Shown: piece by piece, positions 59,308 through 64,000 of the stretch
How positions within the stretch are numbered: position 1 is the stretch's first letter
How the letters are laid out: the number at the start of each line of letters is the position of its first letter
Assembly (NCBI RefSeq): GCF_001667075.1
Contig: NZ_LZIL01000005.1
Location: 62,001 to 126,000, forward strand
Length of the DNA: 64,000 nt
Direction: 5' to 3'
Source of the DNA: Mycobacterium sp. 852014-52450_SCH5900713
Lineage (GTDB): Bacteria > Actinomycetota > Actinomycetes > Mycobacteriales > Mycobacteriaceae
Program-made: the position numbers and the translations under genes
The notes under the pieces: model-generated
What the model was told of the DNA's origin: nothing
Database searches by the model: none
Seen by the model: the letters and a program-made list of their open reading frames with translations, nothing else

Positions 59308-60165
59308 ATGAACATCGACGAAGAGTCCGTCACGACGCTGGAAGACCTCAGGGGCGATCTGGCGCAGCGGTACAAGCGAACGGCGAGCGGTGGAAGCTCC
59401 GTCGACAGCGCGGTCGTCAACGCCGACATGGCGGCCCTCGACCGCGACGGCTACGTCATTTGGAAGGACCTGCTCACACCGGAGCAGTGCCAGCAGATCC
59501 GCGAGGTCGTACGCCCGTGGCTCGGGCACACCGGACGCAACTCGTTCGAGGGGCGGCGCACCCAGCGCATCTACAGCCTGCTGAGCCGGACGCGGGTATG
59601 CGACGGCGTCGTCGACCATCCTCGGGTACTTGCGGTGCTCGATCGGCTGCTGATGCCCAACTACCTGCTTTCGGCGTTGCAGGCCATCAACATTCAGCCC
59701 GGAGAGGCCGCCCAGCTGGCTCACCACGACGACGGGTTCTACCCGGTCCCGCGGCCGCGAGAACCCTTGGCGGCGGCGACGATCTGGGCCATCGACGACT
59801 TCACCGCCGACAATGGGGCCACCGTCCTCTACCCCGGCAGCCACCGCTGGGGCAAGCGCCGGCCGGGTCCCGACGATCAGGCCATGCCGGTCGTCATGCC
59901 CGCCGGCTCGTGCGTCTTCTTCGTGGGCACCCTGTGGCACGGCGGGGGCGCCAACAACACCGGCCACGACCGCCTTGCCGTCACCGCCCAGTACTGCCAA
60001 CCGTGGCTGCGGCCGATGGAAGCCTTCACGTTGTCGATATCGCGCGACATCGCCCGCTCGGTATCCGACGACATTCGCCGCATGCTCGGCTACAGCATCC
60101 ACCCGCCGTTCGTCGGCGCGGTCGACGGCCTGCACCCGCTCCGGCTGTTGGAAGCCGATTCGTAG
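59308..60165 (+). CDS. PhyH-family Fe(II)/2-oxoglutarate dioxygenase
   Basis: A 285-aa phytanoyl-CoA dioxygenase-like protein. A double-stranded beta-helix core has the iron site HHDDGF near 139 (His-x-Asp) and the distal His in LWHGGGANNTGHDR near 209. The 2-oxoglutarate Arg is probably the Arg in GHDRLAV. Substrate unknown; relatives hydroxylate lipids or natural products. AAGGACA lies 9 bp before ATG 59308. Its 3' 140 bp are antisense to the DMT transporter tail. Confidence 0.87.
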   Translation: MNIDEESVTTLEDLRGDLAQRYKRTASGGSSVDSAVVNADMAALDRDGYVIWKDLLTPEQCQQIREVVRPWLGHTGRNSFEGRRTQRIYSLLSRTRVCDGVVDHPRVLAVLDRLLMPNYLLSALQAINIQPGEAAQLAHHDDGFYPVPRPREPLAAATIWAIDDFTADNGATVLYPGSHRWGKRRPGPDDQAMPVVMPAGSCVFFVGTLWHGGGANNTGHDRLAVTAQYCQPWLRPMEAFTLSISRDIARSVSDDIRRMLGYSIHPPFVGAVDGLHPLRLLEADS

Positions 60166-61102
60166 GTCCTACTCGCGTCTTCCGCTGACACCCGCCAACC
60201 GCGCGGCGTCGACCGGGCGTGGGCTGTTGCGGGCTGCCCACTTCGATCGCCTGGCTGCGGCTCAGCGCGACAGCGGCGGCCACCATGCCCCATACGGCCA
60301 CTGCCAACGCCAGCGCCGCCGAGCGGCCCACGGCCAGGTGCTCACCCAGCACGCCAACGCCGAGCACGACCGCGACAACCGGCTCGCCGACCAACATGAT
60401 CGGGACCGACGCCTGCAACGCGCCGGCATGAAAGGCCGAGTTCTGCACCAGCGTCACCGCGACCGCCAGGCCGACCAACAGGTACGGAGCGGGGACGGTG
60501 AGGAGCGCGTGCCAGCCGCCGGCGGCGTAGCGGTGCGTGCAGATCTTCGTCAGGACGGCGATCATGCCGAGCAGGACCGCCACGGCCACGCCCAGCAGCA
60601 TGGCGCGCACACGACCAGCGGCGCGGCCGGCCGCCGTCACACACACCACCAGCAACGGCACCATCACCAACAACGCCAGTGTCCACGCCGGGACCGCAGG
60701 GCGGACACGGCCTTCGCGCGGCTGGCCGACAAGCACGAAGACCGTCAGTGCGCCCGTCAACAGCGTCGCCCAGCCCCACTGGACTGCACTGATGCGCTGG
60801 TGGCAGAGCCGCGCGCTCAAGGGCAACGCGAACAACAGCGACGAGACCAGCAGCGGCTGGATGAGCAGCAGGGATCCGTGCGCCAGCGCCACGGCCTGAA
60901 ACACGTAGCCGGCGACGGCGGCGACGGTGCCCGCCCACCACAGCGGTCGCGTCGCCAGGGTCGTCACCATCGTTCCCGACATGCCCTCATCGGCCGGAAC
61001 GTCCTGGGCGGCTCGCTGCCGAACGACGATGCCCACCGCGGCCCAGAACGCCGAGAGCAATGCCGAAAAGATTGCGACCGCGTGCGATTCCACCCACCCC
61101 AT
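60026..61102 (-). CDS. DMT-family transporter
   Basis: A 358-aa membrane protein with nine to ten hydrophobic helices (e.g. LLSAFWAAVGIVV, LLIQPLLVSSLLFALPL, VPIMLVGEPVVAVVLGVGV, AALALAVAVWGMVAAAVALS), typical of the EamA/DMT superfamily. The last roughly 65 residues after SRSQAIEVGSP are Arg/Pro/Gly-rich and antisense to the PhyH gene, unlike the family, so the frame may have lost its original stop. ATG 61102 (MGWVESH) is used. Substrate unknown. Confidence 0.75.
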   Translation of the reverse strand: MGWVESHAVAIFSALLSAFWAAVGIVVRQRAAQDVPADEGMSGTMVTTLATRPLWWAGTVAAVAGYVFQAVALAHGSLLLIQPLLVSSLLFALPLSARLCHQRISAVQWGWATLLTGALTVFVLVGQPREGRVRPAVPAWTLALLVMVPLLVVCVTAAGRAAGRVRAMLLGVAVAVLLGMIAVLTKICTHRYAAGGWHALLTVPAPYLLVGLAVAVTLVQNSAFHAGALQASVPIMLVGEPVVAVVLGVGVLGEHLAVGRSAALALAVAVWGMVAAAVALSRSQAIEVGSPQQPTPGRRRAVGGCQRKTRVGPTNRLPTAGAGAGRRPRRRTAGGCCSRACGECRRIPSGRCRAISTT

Positions 61103-61246
61103 GACCGTGCGGATACCCGGGACGTCCGCATGGCTAACTGGGCTCCGCGCGAACGCGTGCAGCGGCGCAGCGCGGGAATTTGTTTGTGACTCACCGCACA
61201 TTTATGCTGACGGTGTATTCCAGGTCACAACTCGGTAGGAGCTTGA

Positions 61247-61462
61247 ATGGCCGCAGCCCATGGCTCGAGCAAGCACGTTGTCGTCGCGCCGCGTCCCAGC
61301 GGAGCGATCCATTCGCACCGGATACTGCTGGCCGTATTCGTGGTCATGGCCCTCATCGCGGCGATCACAGGCATCGTCGTCGCCGCGTCGACGGGGCACA
61401 CCACCGCCGCGCTCGTCATCGCCCTGGTGGCGGGCGGGTGGTTTTCCGCCGCCCTCTGCTAG
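61247..61462 (+). CDS. Small membrane protein
   Basis: A 71-aa protein: polar N-terminus, a helix (RILLAVFVVMALIAAITGIVV) and a second (TAALVIALVAGGWFSAALC) ending in Cys. A TAGGAG ribosome site lies 8 bp before ATG 61247. Divergent from the DMT gene. No family recognised. Confidence 0.65.
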   Translation: MAAAHGSSKHVVVAPRPSGAIHSHRILLAVFVVMALIAAITGIVVAASTGHTTAALVIALVAGGWFSAALC

Positions 61463-61646
61463 GGGTTGCACCGCCGGCAAGGAAGGTCGGCGCGGCGCTC
61501 GAAAACCTCCGGATGCCAACGGGTTTGACACCCCTAAGAGTCACCCATGATCTTTTACCCCGCCGTTGCGGGAAATGGCTACGCCTCCGCGCAAACGGGC
61601 CAGATCATGGGCGCGCCGCGTTCGACCGCTGGACGACGGCTAGGGA

Positions 61647-61991
61647 TCAGTTGGCGACCGCGCCGGGGCAGTACTTGATTCGTCCCAGGTCGACCCACAT
61701 GTTGGCGCGCTTGGCGGCTTGATCGGGGTTCAGCCCGGTCACACTCTGGTTGTTCGCCTGTTGCATCGCGCCGACGATCTGCGCGCGCGACCAGCCCTGC
61801 GCCATGGCATTGCACATGGTCTGTTCGGTTTGCATCTCGTAGAAGGGCCAATCCGGCGGGAAGCCGATCGGGTCGGCGTTCGCCGTCGCGAACGCGCCCG
61901 GCAGGGCAGCCGGAGCGATCAACGCGATGACGAACGCCAGGCCGAGAAGCAGCTTTCTGGTGACGGACAGGGGTGAAAGCGACTGCTGCAC
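61647..61991 (-). CDS. DUF732-type secreted protein
   Basis: A 114-aa exported protein. N-terminal signal (RKLLLGLAFVIALIAPAALP, cleavage near TANADPIG), then QTEQTMCNAMAQGWSRAQI, QQANNQSVTGLNPDQAA and VDLGRIKYCPG, with the two DUF732 cysteines. GTG 61991 is chosen because GAGGAG is 8 nt upstream. Role unknown. Confidence 0.82.
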   Translation of the reverse strand: MQQSLSPLSVTRKLLLGLAFVIALIAPAALPGAFATANADPIGFPPDWPFYEMQTEQTMCNAMAQGWSRAQIVGAMQQANNQSVTGLNPDQAAKRANMWVDLGRIKYCPGAVAN

Positions 61992-62242
61992 GGACACTTC
62001 TCCTCGGATTAGGCGCCTCGATGACCAGGAGGCCGAAAAAGCAATGACCCCACCCACCAATGGTAGGGCCTCGGCGTCGTTGGCCGATCGAGATGTGCGA
62101 TCTGACTAGGTCTCGCCCTACGATTGCCGGGAACCCGACGTTCGATCAGGCAATACGGTAAGCCGACGACGGCCGTCTCCCGACGCGTCAAACGGGTCAT
62201 GCGATCCGTCTGAGCTACTGGCCGAAACTAGGAGAACGAAAA
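61992..62242. other. Divergent intergenic region
   Basis: About 250 bp between the DUF732 gene and the decarboxylase gene. It carries the AGGAG ribosome site of the right gene. I see no operator or RNA. Confidence 0.4.
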
Positions 62243-63214
62243 GTGAGAGCCCTCGTTGCGGGCGCCGCCGGGTTCTTGGGGTCTCATCTCTGCGACCGTC
62301 TTCGCCGCGACGGCATCGAGGTTGTCGGGCTCGACAACTTCTGCACCGGTGGGCGCGACAACATCAGGCAGTTCGAGGGAGACCCGGGCTTTTCTTTTTT
62401 CGAGCACGACATAACCCGACCGGTAGACCCGGCTGCCGCTCGCCCGCTGGATCTCATCTTCAACATGGCCTGCCCCGGGTCGCCGCGCGCCTACCAGCGG
62501 GATCCCCTGTTCACCCTGGAGACCAACTACCTCGGTACGAGGAACCTTCTGGAACTGGCACGCGAGGAGCGGGCGACGATTCTCCAAGCTTCCACCAGCG
62601 AGGTCTACGGCGATCCCGTCATCCATCCTCAAGTCGAGAGCTACTGGGGCAACGTCAACTGCTTCGGCACGCGGAGCTGTTACGAAGAAGGCAAGCGGGT
62701 CTCGGAGACGCTGATGCTCGAGTACGCCCGCCGCTACGGCGTGCGGATAAAAGTCGTCCGCATCTTCAATACCTACGGCCCGAGGATGGACGTGGAGGAC
62801 GGCCGAATCATCCCCTCGTTCATCGTCCAGGCGCTGCGGGGAGAACCGATCACCGTCTTCGGGGATGGCAGCCAGACCCGCTCTTTCTGCTATGTCGACG
62901 ATCTCATCGAGGGTCTTGTGAGGATGGCCGCGAGCGAACCCTCGTTTACGGGGCCCGTCAATCTCGGCAGTCCGACCGAACTCACCGTCCTCGAAACAGC
63001 GAGCATTATCGGCGAGATGACCGGGTCGGCGTCGGAAACCGTGTTCAGGCCCCTGCCGCCGGACGACCCCAAGAGGCGCCAACCGGATATCAGTCTTGCC
63101 GAATCCAGGCTCGCCTGGCGTCCACGAGTCCCTTTTGGAGATGGCGTCGCGCGAACTATCGAATACTTCAGGGGAATCGTGGAGGTAGCTCCTGGGGAGC
63201 GCCGTGATCATTGA
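62243..63214 (+). CDS. UDP-glucuronate decarboxylase (UDP-xylose synthase)
   Basis: A 323-aa extended SDR. VAGAAGFLGSHLCDRL near residue 5 binds NAD+. LDLIFNMACPGSP, then TSEVYGDP and YWGNVNCFGTRSCYEEGKR (Tyr and Lys near 146/150) are the signature of UXS enzymes, which convert UDP-glucuronate to UDP-xylose. C-terminal RRQPDISLAE completes the family pattern. GTG start with AGGAG. It lies next to a glycosyltransferase, so it probably supplies a pentose donor for a surface glycolipid. Confidence 0.88.
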   Translation: MRALVAGAAGFLGSHLCDRLRRDGIEVVGLDNFCTGGRDNIRQFEGDPGFSFFEHDITRPVDPAAARPLDLIFNMACPGSPRAYQRDPLFTLETNYLGTRNLLELAREERATILQASTSEVYGDPVIHPQVESYWGNVNCFGTRSCYEEGKRVSETLMLEYARRYGVRIKVVRIFNTYGPRMDVEDGRIIPSFIVQALRGEPITVFGDGSQTRSFCYVDDLIEGLVRMAASEPSFTGPVNLGSPTELTVLETASIIGEMTGSASETVFRPLPPDDPKRRQPDISLAESRLAWRPRVPFGDGVARTIEYFRGIVEVAPGERRDH

Positions 63215-63429
63215 CGCCAGCGGTCTTGTCTATCACCAACCTCATGGCCGTTCAGGCTGCTGGGTCGATGGCGTTAGCATCAGGGAGCCCCACGCGCAAC
63301 GGACCACCCCCGCCGACCACGATCAACGAAGGGGAGGGTGATGGCTGATCAAGCCCATGACAGCCGCCGTTATCCCGTTGCCGCCGTTCGTTTCCGGTGT
63401 CCCTGGGCGCACGGCGATGGGCTCCGGCG

Positions 63430-64000
63430 ATGAGATTTGTATTGGCAACCTTGGGAACTCGGGGTGATATCGAGCCATGCGCCGCCATCGGTCGGGAACT
63501 GCAGCTTAGGGGCCACGACGTCCAAATGGCGGTTCCACCGAACTACATTGGCTTCATCGAGTCGGCGGGTCTTGCCGCGGTCGCACACGGTCCCGACCAG
63601 GACCGGCAGAACGCCGAAATCGAACTCAAATACGGCACGACGCCGAGTCCTATGCTCATGGCGTGGGAGATTTTCCAGGGAATCACCAAACTCTGGCCGG
63701 AGCTGGGTACGGCGCTCACGTCACTGGCCGACGGGGCCGATCTGCTATTGACGGACGCAAGCCAGCAGGGGCTGGCCGCCAATGTTGCGGATTACTACGA
63801 CATTCCGCAAGCTGCCGTGCACATCTACCCGATCACAGATAATGCGCATTCGCAGATAACCAAAGACGCTGAAGACGCCCTGCGCCGTGAATTGGGCCTG
63901 CCAGAGGAAACGGGACCGCCGACGCGACAACCGCTGGAAATCCAGGCCTACGACGAACTCTTCTTTCCCGGAATGGCAGCCGCATGGGCGGATCACGGCT
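63430..64000 (+). CDS. Glycosyltransferase (GT1/GT28 type), N-terminal part
   Basis: The gene is open to the window end (190 residues). MRFVLATLGTRGDIEPCAAI and GRELQLRGHDVQMAVPPNY are the GT-B N-terminal signature shared with mycobacterial rhamnosyl/glucosyltransferases that glycosylate glycopeptidolipids. DLLLTDASQQGLAANVAD and IPQAAVHIYP follow. No ribosome site is obvious. With the UXS gene upstream it may transfer xylose or another sugar to a lipid. The donor-binding C-terminal half lies outside the window. Confidence 0.82.
   Translation, partial: MRFVLATLGTRGDIEPCAAIGRELQLRGHDVQMAVPPNYIGFIESAGLAAVAHGPDQDRQNAEIELKYGTTPSPMLMAWEIFQGITKLWPELGTALTSLADGADLLLTDASQQGLAANVADYYDIPQAAVHIYPITDNAHSQITKDAEDALRRELGLPEETGPPTRQPLEIQAYDELFFPGMAAAWADHG

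Noticed and set aside
1..64000. CRISPR array or insertion sequence
   Set aside because: No regularly spaced repeats and no transposase with terminal repeats were found; the only recombinases belong to the tRNA-Ala element.

Overview
The window is high-GC DNA from a Mycobacterium. The evidence is MmpS/MmpL and MspA-type proteins, DUF732 secreted proteins, a 13E12 HNH protein with a mycobacterial LexA box, F420-dependent LLM enzymes, an MbtK-like acyltransferase, and a gene order around pgm-crcB-crcB that matches M. tuberculosis Rv3068c-Rv3075c. A glycosyltransferase resembling those of glycopeptidolipid synthesis at the right end hints at an M. avium-complex-like species; that is inference.

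Layout. 1-27.2 kb is chromosome: fatty-acid catabolism genes, an MspA-family porin, a hydrolase-DoxX-SDR-phosphotransferase operon, an SMR efflux pump, glycogen phosphorylase broken by one in-frame TAG, a secreted/membrane cluster, an mmpS-mmpL pair, a LuxR regulator/receiver/histidine kinase cluster, small secreted proteins, a MarR regulator with three operators facing a quinone oxidoreductase, and a diiron protein-ferredoxin-ferredoxin reductase operon. A secreted DUF1906 protein, also broken by a TAG, ends 13 bp before attL.

27,242-44,026 is a 16.7-kb integrated element in the 3' half of tRNA-Ala(GGC), bounded by a 47-bp direct repeat. It carries a tyrosine integrase, two excisionase-like HTH proteins facing a DNA-binding regulator, a RecA-fold helicase/primase-type protein, a GGGTA-rich iteron region, a small-terminase-like protein, a large terminase, a HEAGH metalloprotease, a structural-type protein, and a serine resolvase with an 11-bp inverted repeat. 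No tail, lysin or holin gene is visible. It looks like a packaging-capable phage satellite rather than a full prophage. Candidate cargo lies at both ends: an unknown 379-aa protein and an OGG-fold glycosylase at attL, and a PLD-like protein at attR flanked by a duplicated integrase 3' end.

44.0-64 kb is chromosome again: MFS transporter, phosphoglucomutase, two CrcB fluoride-channel halves, an MbtK-like acyltransferase, LLM oxidoreductases, DUF488, a LexA-controlled 13E12 HNH protein, a DsbA-like protein, a CitE-like lyase, a ferritin-like protein, hemerythrin, SelO, small membrane proteins, a PhyH dioxygenase, a DMT transporter, and finally a UDP-glucuronate decarboxylase next to a truncated glycosyltransferase.

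Three chromosomal genes are decayed by single events (two ambers and one frameshift).
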